Positions 56,509-64,000 of a stretch of DNA of 64,000 nt are shown here, in pieces. This stretch comes from Parabacteroides hominis. Its GTDB lineage: Bacteria; Bacteroidota; Bacteroidia; Bacteroidales; Tannerellaceae. Where the stretch lies: positions 1 through 64,000 of the forward strand of contig NZ_JACOOJ010000007.1 in assembly GCF_014287585.1 (NCBI RefSeq), in the 5' to 3' direction. The notes beneath the pieces are model-generated. The model was not told the DNA's origin, searched no databases, and saw only the letters and a list, made by a program, of their open reading frames with translations. The position numbers and the translations under genes are program-made. Every line of letters begins with the position of its first letter. Within the stretch, counting starts at the first letter, position 1.

Positions 56509-57030
56509 CTATTTTTCTTCTTTATACCAGGATGAGTACATGTGATAGTTCTTGGCTATCTTCTGATTGATCTCCTTCGCCTGCTCCGGGTCTACCTTCT
56601 TTACGAACTTGGCCGGTACTCCGGCGTAGATGCTTCCCGGCTCGACGATGGTCTTGCTCAACACGACCGATCCGGCAGCGACTATCGCTCCTTCACCGAT
56701 CACGGCATGGTCCAGTACGACCGAACCCATCCCGATCAGGGCACCATTGCATATCTTTGCCCCGTGGATCGTGACATTGTGGCCGACCGAAACGTCGTCG
56801 CCGATCTCAATCGTCGATTTCTCGTATAAGGTGTGAAGGACGGAGCCGTCCTGTATATTCACCCCGTTGCCGATCCGGATGGAGTTTACATCGCCTCGCA
56901 GCACGGTCCCGAACCAGATACTGCAACCTTCGCCTATCTCGACATCGCCGATAATGGTGGCGTTGTCTGCTAAAAACGTGTCTTTACCTATCTTGGGAGT
57001 AAAGCCTCTTACTGATTTTATTAAAGCCAT
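56509..57030 (-). CDS. Gamma-class carbonic anhydrase-like protein
   Basis: 173 residues of left-handed beta-helix hexapeptide repeats (GDVEIGEGCSIWFGTVLRGD, NIQDGSVLHT). Three candidate metal histidines occur in VLHTLY, VSVGHNVTIHG and IG...VVLDHAV positions, arranged as in Cam/CaiE/PaaY proteins. CO2 hydration or a metal-dependent carrier/acetyl role both fit. It is 10 bp downstream of the M24 peptidase gene. Confidence 0.9.
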   Translation of the reverse strand: MALIKSVRGFTPKIGKDTFLADNATIIGDVEIGEGCSIWFGTVLRGDVNSIRIGNGVNIQDGSVLHTLYEKSTIEIGDDVSVGHNVTIHGAKICNGALIGMGSVVLDHAVIGEGAIVAAGSVVLSKTIVEPGSIYAGVPAKFVKKVDPEQAKEINQKIAKNYHMYSSWYKEEK

Positions 57031-57040
57031 AATTATTTAG

Positions 57041-58831
57041 TTAAATTTCAGCCGTTTTCTCTTTTAGCCAAGCCTTCTCTTCTTCGTTCAAATGCGGGCT
57101 TACCAAGTCGTACACCATCTGGTGGTATTTGTTCAGCCAGGCATGTTCGCGTACGGAGAGCATGGACGGAATAACCAGCTTCGTATCGATGTAACATAAA
57201 GTCAATGTCTCGAAACCGAGGAACTTCCCGAATTCCGTTTCACTGTCTTCCCGGATCAGGATCATATTTTCAGTACGGATGCCATATTCGCCGGGACGGT
57301 ACATGGCCGGTTCGTCACTCATCACCATGCCTGGTTCCAGGATTACCGGATTTTCTTCCATGCGGATGCTTTGCGGCCCTTCATGTACGTTCAGGCAATG
57401 GCCGATGCCGTGGCAGGTTCCGTGCAGATAGTTGATGCCGGCATCCCACAAGGCTTTGCGGGCGAAAGCGTCGATCAGGCAACCCCGTATGCCTGCGGGA
57501 AATTTGCATTTGGCAATTCCGATCGTGCCTTTCAGGGTGCGGGTAAAGTCCTTCTTCATCTGCTCGCTTGGCTCGTCGCAAAGGGCGATCGTACGGGTGA
57601 TGTCGGTCGTTCCGTCTAAATATTGGGCTCCGGAGTCGAGCAGGTACAAACTGTCCGTTTTCAGTTCCGTATCCGTTTCGGGCGTAGGGGAATAGTGCAC
57701 GACTGCCCCGTGAGGACCGTAGCTGGATATGCTGGCAAAGCTGTCCATGACATATTGAGGTTGTTCGGCGCGCAGAGCCGTCAACTTGGCGGCGGCACTC
57801 AATTCCGTCACTTTTTCTCCGGCTTTAAGCATCTTTTCCAGCCAAAAATAGAATTTGGTCATAGCGATACCGTCTTTCAGGACAGCGTTGCGGAACCCTT
57901 TTATCTCTGTCTCGTTTTTGATACTTTTCAGGTGGTTGGCGGGCGAGATTCCTTCTACCAAGATGCTGCTTTCGGGCAATGCATTGTAGATGGCCACGTT
58001 TGTCCGTTTACTGTCGATGAATACCCGTGTCCGTTCTGGCAGCCGTGACAGGAAGGTTGCCAGCATGCCGTAATCGGCCAGTGTCACTCCTTCTTTCTTT
58101 AGATGTTCTGCTATTTCGGCAGGGAGCTTCTTCGGATTCACGAACAGTACGCTTTCCTTCTCGGAAACGAATGCGTAACTGATGACGACCGGATTATAGG
58201 CAACGTCCGTTCCCCTGATATTAAAGGTCCAGGCCACTTCGTCCAATGCGGAGAGGATGGTGCAGTCGGCTCCTGCCTTATGCAACATTTTGTTGATATC
58301 GAGTAGTTTGTCTTCGACTGATTTCCCGCTGAGTTCGACCGGCATTTCAAACATAGGAGCTTCAGGGATGGCGGGACGTTCTTTCCAGATCGGATCGATC
58401 AGCGAAGCGTTTGTATTCAGTTTGATCTCTTTTTCTGCCAGCGACTTTTCCAGTGTGCGGGCATCTGCCAGGCTGTATGTCTCGCCGTTCAGTCCGACTG
58501 TCTGTCCCTCTTCCAATTCGTGTGCTAAGAACTCCGGGATTGTCGGGGTTTCGGGCAACATCATTTTGAAAAGCTCGATACCTGTCCCTTCCAATTGGGT
58601 GGAGGCTTGCAGGAAATAGCGTGAGTCGGTCCAAAGCCCGGCTTTATCGGCTGTGATTACAACTGTTCCGGCCGAACCAGTAAATCCGGAAATCCATTCG
58701 CGGTATTTCCAGCAGTCGGCAGGATATTCACTCATGTGAGGGTCGGAAGTCGGAATGATATAAGCATCGATTTTATGCTGCTTCATTGCTTCCCTCAGGG
58801 CGGCAATGCGTTCGGAAATGTTTGTTTTCAT
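57041..58831 (-). CDS. Xaa-Pro aminopeptidase (M24B family)
   Basis: 596 residues, cleaves N-terminal residues before proline. Three-part layout: N-terminal creatinase-like domain (~1-140), a second such domain and a C-terminal pita-bread domain with metal ligands in LLDSGAQYLDGTTDITRT (D, D), GTCHGIGHCLNVHEGP (H) and MSDEPAMYRPGEYGIRTEN (E, E). I start at 58831 (MKTNISERIAA); the frame runs 30 codons further upstream across the TAACTTTG box at 58864-58871 and would include non-homologous sequence. Leads the -strand cluster with the carbonic anhydrase, serine hydrolase and HAD genes. Confidence 0.94.
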   Translation of the reverse strand: MKTNISERIAALREAMKQHKIDAYIIPTSDPHMSEYPADCWKYREWISGFTGSAGTVVITADKAGLWTDSRYFLQASTQLEGTGIELFKMMLPETPTIPEFLAHELEEGQTVGLNGETYSLADARTLEKSLAEKEIKLNTNASLIDPIWKERPAIPEAPMFEMPVELSGKSVEDKLLDINKMLHKAGADCTILSALDEVAWTFNIRGTDVAYNPVVISYAFVSEKESVLFVNPKKLPAEIAEHLKKEGVTLADYGMLATFLSRLPERTRVFIDSKRTNVAIYNALPESSILVEGISPANHLKSIKNETEIKGFRNAVLKDGIAMTKFYFWLEKMLKAGEKVTELSAAAKLTALRAEQPQYVMDSFASISSYGPHGAVVHYSPTPETDTELKTDSLYLLDSGAQYLDGTTDITRTIALCDEPSEQMKKDFTRTLKGTIGIAKCKFPAGIRGCLIDAFARKALWDAGINYLHGTCHGIGHCLNVHEGPQSIRMEENPVILEPGMVMSDEPAMYRPGEYGIRTENMILIREDSETEFGKFLGFETLTLCYIDTKLVIPSMLSVREHAWLNKYHQMVYDLVSPHLNEEEKAWLKEKTAEI

Positions 58832-58863
58832 CGCATTTTGTTTTATGTCAACATTACTATTGG

Positions 58864-58871
58864 CAAAGTTA
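58864..58871 (-). promoter_or_regulatory. -7 promoter box of the M24 peptidase gene
   Basis: Minus strand TAACTTTG (TAnnTTTG), about 33 bp upstream of the ATG at 58831. The intergenic region to 59119 holds nothing else but the next promoter. Confidence 0.55.
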
Positions 58872-59082
58872 TTAAATTTCTTCGGACAACAGAAAAACTT
58901 AACCGGTATTATTTGATACAACGGTCGGTATTATTTTGCATATTAATAGTAATCGTATTGTTGGCTGATAATTATCAATATCAAATTAGTCACCGGGTAA
59001 ATAGCGGTATCCGGTGCTTGAAATTATTGCATACAGCCTAATAAATTATTAAATGTAACGCATTGGCTACTGTATAAATACT

Positions 59083-59090
59083 TATATTTG
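59083..59090 (+). promoter_or_regulatory. -7 promoter box of the 59119 lipoprotein gene
   Basis: TATATTTG (TAnnTTTG), 29 bp upstream of the ATG. Confidence 0.5.
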
Positions 59091-59118
59091 CGTCATTCAT
59101 ATTAAAAATAGAGAAGCC

Positions 59119-59973
59119 ATGAAGAAGTTGATTGTTTTTACCTGTTTGTTGAGCTTGCTTTTCAGTTTAAACGCTTGTTCTTCCTATTATTACTCGATGT
59201 TGAGTTCCGATAAAGGAATTGTGGGAGTAAACGAGTATAATGATTTTGTGCAGGAAAATGACAGTGTTCGTATCATCTATAATTTTTATGGAGAAGATGC
59301 TCCGGTGAGAATTACGGTTTTTAATAAGCTGGATGAGCCGATGTATATAGATTGGCAGCGGTCTTCCCTGATCATAGGGGACAAAGCGGTTAGCTATTAT
59401 AAGGAAGTGATGCCGGTTCAGGGAGATGTTGAGTCCTATTCTTCTTCTACCCGGCAATATGGATCGGTCAGCAGTTATTCTCGCGGTTCTTTTATCGGGG
59501 AAGTGCAAATGTCGAAAGGAATAGAATTTATTCCGCCCCGATCGAAGATCGAAGCTTCTACCTTGTGTCTGGGACGTGATTTTCTGGATGATATCCCGTA
59601 CGGGGCTTTTACGAAACGTCCTTTTGTAAAGGCTAATGGTTGCCGGACAAACTTGAAGGTGATGGAGTTTAATGTAAGGAACAGCCCATTGTATTTCAGG
59701 AGTTATCTGACAATTTATACGGGTATGGAAGAGCATAAATCTGTTTATGAGTCTTCTTTTTATATTTCAGAACTGGTCGATGCCGGAAAGATGTCTCCTT
59801 CAGGATTCCGGATCGGGCAGGATCAGGCGGGAAACTTTTCTTATTATTGCAACCGTCGTGGAATGAACACGGGCTGGATTATAGGATATGCTGCTGCGGG
59901 TATTGCTGTGGTTACCTCCATGATTCTCATTTTCACCCACAAGCCATCCATGGAGATGCCGAGTCATTTTTGA
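59119..59973 (+). CDS. Uncharacterised lipoprotein with a C-terminal membrane helix
   Basis: 284 residues; lipobox LNAC (C20) and a Tyr/Ser-rich start after it. The middle looks beta-rich (VRIIYNFYGEDAPVRITVF), contains a Ser/Tyr-rich loop (YSSSTRQYGSVSSYS) and ends with a hydrophobic helix (GWIIGYAAAGIAVVTSMI) and a short tail. A lipid anchor at one end and a membrane helix at the other is unusual. No family recognised. Followed by mtnA 17 bp later, so possibly co-transcribed. Confidence 0.8.
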   Translation: MKKLIVFTCLLSLLFSLNACSSYYYSMLSSDKGIVGVNEYNDFVQENDSVRIIYNFYGEDAPVRITVFNKLDEPMYIDWQRSSLIIGDKAVSYYKEVMPVQGDVESYSSSTRQYGSVSSYSRGSFIGEVQMSKGIEFIPPRSKIEASTLCLGRDFLDDIPYGAFTKRPFVKANGCRTNLKVMEFNVRNSPLYFRSYLTIYTGMEEHKSVYESSFYISELVDAGKMSPSGFRIGQDQAGNFSYYCNRRGMNTGWIIGYAAAGIAVVTSMILIFTHKPSMEMPSHF

Positions 59974-59989
59974 TAAGTAAATACTAAAG

Positions 59990-61039
59990 ATGAATACGAA
60001 TATAACCGATTTAAAGACAGTCCGTCTGAGTCAAGATGGCAGTGCTGTGATTATTTTGGATCAGACTCGCTTGCCGGGGAGCGAAGTTTATATTTCTCTT
60101 TTTTCAGCAGAAGACGTTTGGGATGCTATATATAAATTAAAGGTACGCGGGGCGCCTGCTATCGGAATAGCAGCGGCCTATGGTATTTATATTTGTAGTC
60201 GGCTGATTGCGGCGGATACTTACGATGTTTTTTACAGGGAGTTCCTCCGGGTAAAGGATTATCTGGCCTCTTCCCGCCCGACTGCGGTCAACTTGATTGC
60301 CGCTTTGAACCGGATGGAAAAAGTCGTGACCACCCATGCGGAGGGTTCTGTCCCGGAAATAGTACAACTGCTGCGTGCCGAATCAGAGGCGATCCGGACG
60401 GAAGATGCGGCAGCTTGCCGCAGGATAGGGGAAAATTGCTTGTCTTTGCTACGTCCGGGAATGGGAATCCTGACACATTGCAATGCCGGCCATTTGGCGG
60501 TATCGGAATATGGGACGGCTCTGGCTCCGGTTTATTTGGGCGAAGAACGCGGATATGGATTTAAGGTGTTTGCCGATGAAACGCGCCCGCTGTTGCAAGG
60601 AGCGCGCCTGACGGCCTACGAATTGCAGAAGGCAGGCGTGGATGTCACCCTGATTTGTGACAATATGGCATCGGCCGTCATGCGAAAAGGTTGGGTGCAG
60701 GCTGTCGTGGTCGGTTGCGACCGGGTGGCGGCAAATGGCGATACGGCTAATAAGATCGGGACTTCGGGAGTGGCAATCCTGGCTCGTCACTACGGGATTC
60801 CTTTTTATGTGTTGGGTCCGACATCCACCATCGATCTGAATTGTCCGGATGGCGAATCTATCGAGATCGAAGAACGGCATCCCGAAGAAATTACGGATAT
60901 GTGGTACGCTTCACGGATGGCCCCCGAAGGGGTGAAAGCCTATAACCCGGCTTTTGATGTGACTCCTCATGACTTGATAACTGCGATTATAACCGAAAAA
61001 GGGATTGCTTATCCACCTTTCCGTATGGAGGATTTATGA
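59990..61039 (+). CDS. mtnA: S-methyl-5-thioribose-1-phosphate isomerase
   Basis: 349 residues, the ring-opening isomerase of methionine salvage. eIF2B-alpha-like fold with [14 protein letters not shown] near residue 50, the catalytic-cysteine region [13 protein letters not shown] and [21 protein letters not shown] (catalytic Asp). No other methionine-salvage genes lie in the window; ribose-1-phosphate isomerase-type relatives are a minor alternative. Confidence 0.95.
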   Translation: MNTNITDLKTVRLSQDGSAVIILDQTRLPGSEVYISLFSAEDVWDAIYKLKVRGAPAIGIAAAYGIYICSRLIAADTYDVFYREFLRVKDYLASSRPTAVNLIAALNRMEKVVTTHAEGSVPEIVQLLRAESEAIRTEDAAACRRIGENCLSLLRPGMGILTHCNAGHLAVSEYGTALAPVYLGEERGYGFKVFADETRPLLQGARLTAYELQKAGVDVTLICDNMASAVMRKGWVQAVVVGCDRVAANGDTANKIGTSGVAILARHYGIPFYVLGPTSTIDLNCPDGESIEIEERHPEEITDMWYASRMAPEGVKAYNPAFDVTPHDLITAIITEKGIAYPPFRMEDL

Positions 61040-61057
61040 AAAATATTTACGGAAAGT

Positions 61058-61088
61058 TTTGCTAATACCGAAACAATCAGTAATTTTG
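61058..61088 (+). promoter_or_regulatory. Promoter of rpsU
   Basis: TTTG (61058-61061), 19 bp, TAATTTTG (61081-61088): a textbook Bacteroidetes promoter, overlapping the end of the mtnA-rpsU gap. Confidence 0.75.
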
Positions 61089-61136
61089 CTGCCCAATTTG
61101 TGGATATAGTAATTAAACAATATAATAAATTAAATT

Positions 61137-61328
61137 ATGATCGTAGTTCCATTAAAAGAAGGCGAAAACATTGAAAAAGCGCTGAAGAAATTCAAAAGAA
61201 AGTTTGAAAAAACAGGTGTAGTAAAAGAATTGAGAAACCGTCAGGCTTTCGAAAAACCCTCTGTATCAAAGAGAAAACAAACTATGCGTGCTGTTTACGT
61301 TCAGCAATTACAGCAGGTAGAAGAATAA
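61137..61328 (+). CDS. rpsU: Ribosomal protein S21 (bS21)
   Basis: 63 residues, basic, with the bS21 pattern (MIVVPLKEGENIEKALKKFK, RKFEKTGVVKELRNRQ, KPSVSKRKQTM). Part of the small ribosomal subunit, where it sits near the anti-Shine-Dalgarno region. Confidence 0.97.
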   Translation: MIVVPLKEGENIEKALKKFKRKFEKTGVVKELRNRQAFEKPSVSKRKQTMRAVYVQQLQQVEE

Positions 61329-61404
61329 AAATACAAAATCTATCTGCCAGGCTTGTTTTATTGGATTCTTATTCCTATTTTCGTTGCATAAAAGTTGATG
61401 CAAC

Positions 61405-62313
61405 GTGAATGTGCAGATTGATTCATTTTTAGATTATCTTCGGTATGAGCGGAATTATTCCGAATATACGATTGATGCTTATTCCAACGATTTGCAGCAA
61501 TTCGAAGATTTTGTAAAAGAGAAGAAGGAAGGCATATTTGTGCCGGAGGAAGTTGATACGGATATTGTACGGAATTGGATTATGTCCCTGTTGGATAACA
61601 AGATTTCGCCCGTGTCTGTCAACCGGAAATTGAGTTCTTTGAAATCTTTTTTTAAATTCCTTATGAAGCAGGGATTTGTTTCTGTAAACCCGTTACGGTT
61701 TGTGACCGGTCCGAAAACAAAGAAGCCGTTACCTACTTTTGTAAAAGAGAAGGACATGGAAGAGTTGTTGGATGGAGACGGGTTTGGTGAGGATTTTGAA
61801 GGGGTGAGGGATCGCCTGATACTTGAAATGCTTTATGATACCGGAATGAGGCGCTCGGAGTTGGTCGGTTTGCAAGATACCGATATAGACTACGATGCCA
61901 TGCAGGTCAAGGTGACAGGTAAGCGTAACAAGCAGCGGTTGATTCCTTTTGCAGAAAGATTAAAAAACTTGATGCTTGCATACACTGAAGTTCGAAATCG
62001 TGAAGTTGGCGCAGGAAGCGGATGGTTCTTTGTTCGTAAGAACGGAGAACAGTTGTCCACGGATATTCTTTATACGGTAGTAAAAAAGAAACTTTCGGAC
62101 ATTCCTACATTGGCGAAATGCAGTCCCCACGTATTAAGACATTCGTTTGCAACAAGTATGTTGAATAATGGAGCGGAGTTGAACGCCGTGAAAGAGTTAC
62201 TCGGACACAGCAGTCTGGCTTCCACCAGCATTTACACACATACAACCTTTGAGGAATTAAAAAAAGTGTATCATGCTCATCCAAGAGCACAAAAAGAAGG
62301 AGGTTTATTATGA
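61405..62313 (+). CDS. Tyrosine recombinase, XerC-like
   Basis: 302 residues: N-terminal SAM-like core-binding domain (~1-90) and the catalytic domain with R (DTGMRRSELVGL), HxxR (SPHVLRHSFAT), H (LGHSSLAST) and Y (SIYTHTTF). Start is GTG at 61405; a second GTG lies two codons later and no ATG fits. Situated between rpsU and hpf, it is a resident chromosome-dimer-resolution-type recombinase, not a phage integrase. Its stop overlaps the next ATG (ATGA). Confidence 0.92.
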   Translation: MNVQIDSFLDYLRYERNYSEYTIDAYSNDLQQFEDFVKEKKEGIFVPEEVDTDIVRNWIMSLLDNKISPVSVNRKLSSLKSFFKFLMKQGFVSVNPLRFVTGPKTKKPLPTFVKEKDMEELLDGDGFGEDFEGVRDRLILEMLYDTGMRRSELVGLQDTDIDYDAMQVKVTGKRNKQRLIPFAERLKNLMLAYTEVRNREVGAGSGWFFVRKNGEQLSTDILYTVVKKKLSDIPTLAKCSPHVLRHSFATSMLNNGAELNAVKELLGHSSLASTSIYTHTTFEELKKVYHAHPRAQKEGGLL

Positions 62314-62609
62314 ACATTAGAATTCAAGCAATCCATTTTGATGCAACTGATCAATTAGAAGCGTTTATTCAGAAGAAAGTGGCTAAGTTGGAACAGTATT
62401 TCGACGGCATTATATCGGCAGAAGTTAGTTTAAAGGTTGTAAAACCAGAATCTGCAAAGAATAAAGAAGCTGCTATTCGGTTGATTATTAAAAACGGAGA
62501 TTGTTTTGCCGAAAAGGTAAATGATACCTTTGAAGAATCAATTGACGAATGCGTAGAAGCATTGGAGAAACAGTTAGTTAAATTCAAAGAAAAAATCAGA
62601 GCCAAATAA
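62310..62609 (+). CDS. Ribosome hibernation/translation-inhibition factor (HPF/RaiA)
   Basis: 99 residues, short-form HPF/YfiA fold (NIRIQAIHFDATDQLEAFIQ, KVAKLEQYFD, LIIKNGDCFAEKVNDTFEES). Binds stalled 70S or promotes dimers in stationary phase. Translationally coupled to the recombinase gene by a 4-bp overlap. Functionally fits its ribosomal neighbours rpsU and tuf. Confidence 0.93.
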   Translation: MNIRIQAIHFDATDQLEAFIQKKVAKLEQYFDGIISAEVSLKVVKPESAKNKEAAIRLIIKNGDCFAEKVNDTFEESIDECVEALEKQLVKFKEKIRAK

Positions 62610-62625
62610 AAAAACGGTAGATAAA

Positions 62626-62656
62626 TTTGGTATATAAGAAATAATGCCTAAATTTG
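62626..62656 (+). promoter_or_regulatory. Promoter of the tRNA-tuf operon
   Basis: TTTG (62626-62629), 19 bp, TAAATTTG (62649-62656). The last G of the -7 box is also the first base of the following hairpin. Confidence 0.75.
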
Positions 62657-62693
62657 CAGCCGTTTCGCCTTGGTGACGAAATGGCTGCTTTTT
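62656..62693 (+). terminator. Terminator-like hairpin after hpf / at the start of the tRNA transcript
   Basis: GCAGCCGTTTCG...CGAAATGGCTGC with a short loop, then TTTTT. It can end hpf transcription, but it also begins at the tRNA-operon promoter, so it would lie in that operon's leader as well. Confidence 0.75.
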
Positions 62694-62704
62694 GAAGCAG
62701 GTAT

Positions 62705-62778
62705 GCCTCTTTAGCTCAGTTGGCCAGAGCACGTGATTTGTAATCTCGGGGTCGTTGGTTCGAATCCGACAAGAGGCT
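62705..62778 (+). tRNA. tRNA-Thr (anticodon TGT)
   Basis: GCCTCTT...AAGAGGC acceptor stem, D-arm AGCTCAGTTGG, anticodon loop TTTGTAA (TGT) and T-loop GTTCGAATCC. One T-T mismatch in the anticodon stem. No encoded CCA. Confidence 0.94.
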
Positions 62779-62784
62779 CAAAAT

Positions 62785-62867
62785 AGTTGATAGTGGAAAG
62801 TTGACAGTTGACAGTTTATGTCACTTTCCAGTTTTATCTGTCAACTATCAATTTTCAACTGTCAACT
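62785..62867 (+). repeat. GTTGACA-type hairpin inside the tRNA cluster
   Basis: Perfect 13-bp inverted repeat AGTTGACAGTTGA (62799-62811) / TCAACTGTCAACT (62855-62867), with further partial pairing outside. It fills the whole gap between tRNA-Thr and tRNA-Tyr and belongs to the same family as 42077-42159 and 52077-52154. Confidence 0.75.
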
Positions 62868-62871
62868 TATT

Positions 62872-62954
62872 GGGCAGTTACCAGAGTGGCCAAATGGGGC
62901 TGACTGTAACTCAGCTGTCTTTCGACTTCGGTGGTTCGAATCCATCACTGCCCA
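62872..62954 (+). tRNA. tRNA-Tyr (anticodon GTA)
   Basis: GGGCAGT...ACTGCCC acceptor, anticodon loop CTGTAAC (GTA) and a long variable arm (CTGTCTTTCGACTTCGG region), as for class II tRNA-Tyr. Confidence 0.95.
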
Positions 62955-62996
62955 CAAAATAAAACAATTTATAAAAGAATTGGTTTATTTGAAATT

Positions 62997-63069
62997 GCGG
63001 AAGTAGCTCAGTTGATAGAGCATTAGCCTTCCAAGCTGAGGGTCGCGGGTTTGAGTCCCGTCTTCCGCT
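62997..63069 (+). tRNA. tRNA-Gly (anticodon TCC)
   Basis: GCGGAAG...CTTCCGC acceptor, anticodon loop CTTCCAA (TCC) and T-loop GTTTGAG. Confidence 0.95.
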
Positions 63070-63079
63070 CTTATTTATT

Positions 63080-63151
<72 letters not shown>

Positions 63152-63203
63152 CAAAATGGTATTTTAGAACATGATCATTAATCAAATAAAGAACAATTAA
63201 GTT

Positions 63204-64000
63204 ATGGCAAAAGAGAAATTTGACAGATCGAAACCACATGTGAACATTGGTACGATTGGTCACGTTGACCACGGTAAAACAACTTTGACAGCTGCTATCA
63301 CAACAGTATTGGCAAAGAAAGGTCTTTCAGAATTGCGTTCATTCGACTCAATCGACAACGCTCCTGAAGAAAAAGAAAGAGGTATCACTATCAACACTTC
63401 TCACGTAGAGTATCAGACTGCAAATCGCCACTATGCTCACGTAGACTGTCCGGGTCACGCCGACTACGTAAAGAACATGGTAACTGGTGCTGCTCAGATG
63501 GACGGTGCTATCATCGTAGTTGCTGCTACTGATGGTCCTATGCCTCAGACTCGCGAGCACATCTTGTTGGCTCGTCAGGTAAACGTTCCGAGATTGGTTG
63601 TTTTCATGAACAAATGTGACATGGTGGACGACGAAGAAATGTTGGAACTGGTTGAAATGGAAATGAGAGAGCTTCTTTCTTTCTACAATTTCGACGGTGA
63701 TAACACTCCTATCATTCGTGGTTCTGCTCTGGGTGCTTTGAACGGTGATCCGAAATGGGAAGATAAGGTAATGGAACTGATGGAAGCTTGCGATACTTGG
63801 ATTCCGCTGCCTCCGCGTGAAGTTGACAAACCTTTCTTGATGCCGATCGAAGACGTATTCTCTATCACAGGTCGTGGTACAGTTGCTACTGGTCGTATCG
63901 AAACTGGTATTGTAAAAGTAGGTGATGAAGTTCAGATCATCGGTTTGGGTGCTGACGGAAAGAAATCTGTTGTTACAGGTGTTGAAATGTTCCGTAAGTT
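63204..64000 (+). CDS. tuf: Elongation factor Tu (partial, cut by window end)
   Basis: First 265 codons are visible: G1 GHVDHGKT (19-26), switch [14 protein letters not shown]4 NKCD and [11 protein letters not shown], then the start of domain II ([14 protein letters not shown]). Delivers aminoacyl-tRNA to the ribosome. ATG at 63204, 53 bp after tRNA-Thr(GGT). The order Thr-Tyr-Gly-Thr-tuf is the same as the thrU-tyrU-glyT-thrT-tufB operon of Escherichia coli. Confidence 0.97.
   Translation, partial: MAKEKFDRSKPHVNIGTIGHVDHGKTTLTAAITTVLAKKGLSELRSFDSIDNAPEEKERGITINTSHVEYQTANRHYAHVDCPGHADYVKNMVTGAAQMDGAIIVVAATDGPMPQTREHILLARQVNVPRLVVFMNKCDMVDDEEMLELVEMEMRELLSFYNFDGDNTPIIRGSALGALNGDPKWEDKVMELMEACDTWIPLPPREVDKPFLMPIEDVFSITGRGTVATGRIETGIVKVGDEVQIIGLGADGKKSVVTGVEMFRK

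Noticed and set aside
61405..62313. Phage or integrative-element integrase
   Set aside because: The recombinase sits in a conserved-looking rpsU-recombinase-hpf unit with ATGA coupling and no element genes or attachment repeats, despite nearby tRNAs.

Overview
The window comes from a Gram-negative, gut-type member of the Bacteroidales, most likely Parabacteroides or a close relative (inference from gene content). Supporting signs are a SusC/SusD pair, an Oar-like TonB receptor, B12-dependent methylmalonyl-CoA mutase, a MurT/MurK/MurQ-like recycling cluster, the Bacteroidetes -7 promoter box TAnnTTTG (several copies with a TTTG -33 box 19 bp upstream), and almost no Shine-Dalgarno sequences.

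Layout. 1-2150: the 5S end of an rRNA operon, then a gene-poor stretch with two ~500-bp direct repeats around a broken IS21 transposase. 2156-6621 (-): a cobalamin nucleotide-loop operon, cbiB - S4 protein - cobU - cobT - cobS - cobC. 6945-16357: SPOR/HU protein, RHH and SPFH proteins, a Pif1-like helicase with TPRs, an Oar-type TonB receptor, an NPP-type phosphodiesterase, a small wHTH protein and tRNA-Glu(CTC). 16620-20645: mutA-mutB, consumers of the cobalamin made by the cob operon. 20700-21500: a repeat island. 21741-26947: S41 protease, an orphan Card1/Can2-like CARF nuclease, a glycosyltransferase and a propeller lipoprotein. 27310-33738: a peptidoglycan (MurNAc) salvage operon. 33814-34931: a complete cobalamin riboswitch followed by a small outer-membrane barrel gene. 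35046-43398: priA (with an in-frame palindromic insertion), LMW-PTPase, 7TM-HD hydrolase, a MITE-like element, gltX, waaA. 43417-52069: secreted GH2 beta-galactosidase and a SusC/SusD pair. 52161-59973: secreted C1 peptidase and mixed housekeeping genes. 59990-64000: mtnA, rpsU, xerC-like recombinase, hpf, four tRNAs (Thr-Tyr-Gly-Thr) and tuf, cut by the window end.

Most noteworthy: (i) the CARF-PD-(D/E)xK nuclease at 23168-24286 with no type III CRISPR genes or array anywhere in the window; (ii) the B12 riboswitch whose next gene is a small porin-like barrel instead of btuB or a cob gene; (iii) a perfect 28-bp palindrome inserted in frame inside priA just after the zinc-binding cysteines; (iv) two related mosaic hairpin elements at ~20.77 kb and 40.18 kb, plus a 149-bp imperfect palindrome; (v) heptamer-like GTTGAAA/GTTGACA hairpins placed exactly between genes. 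All family assignments are from reading the sequence; no database search was run.
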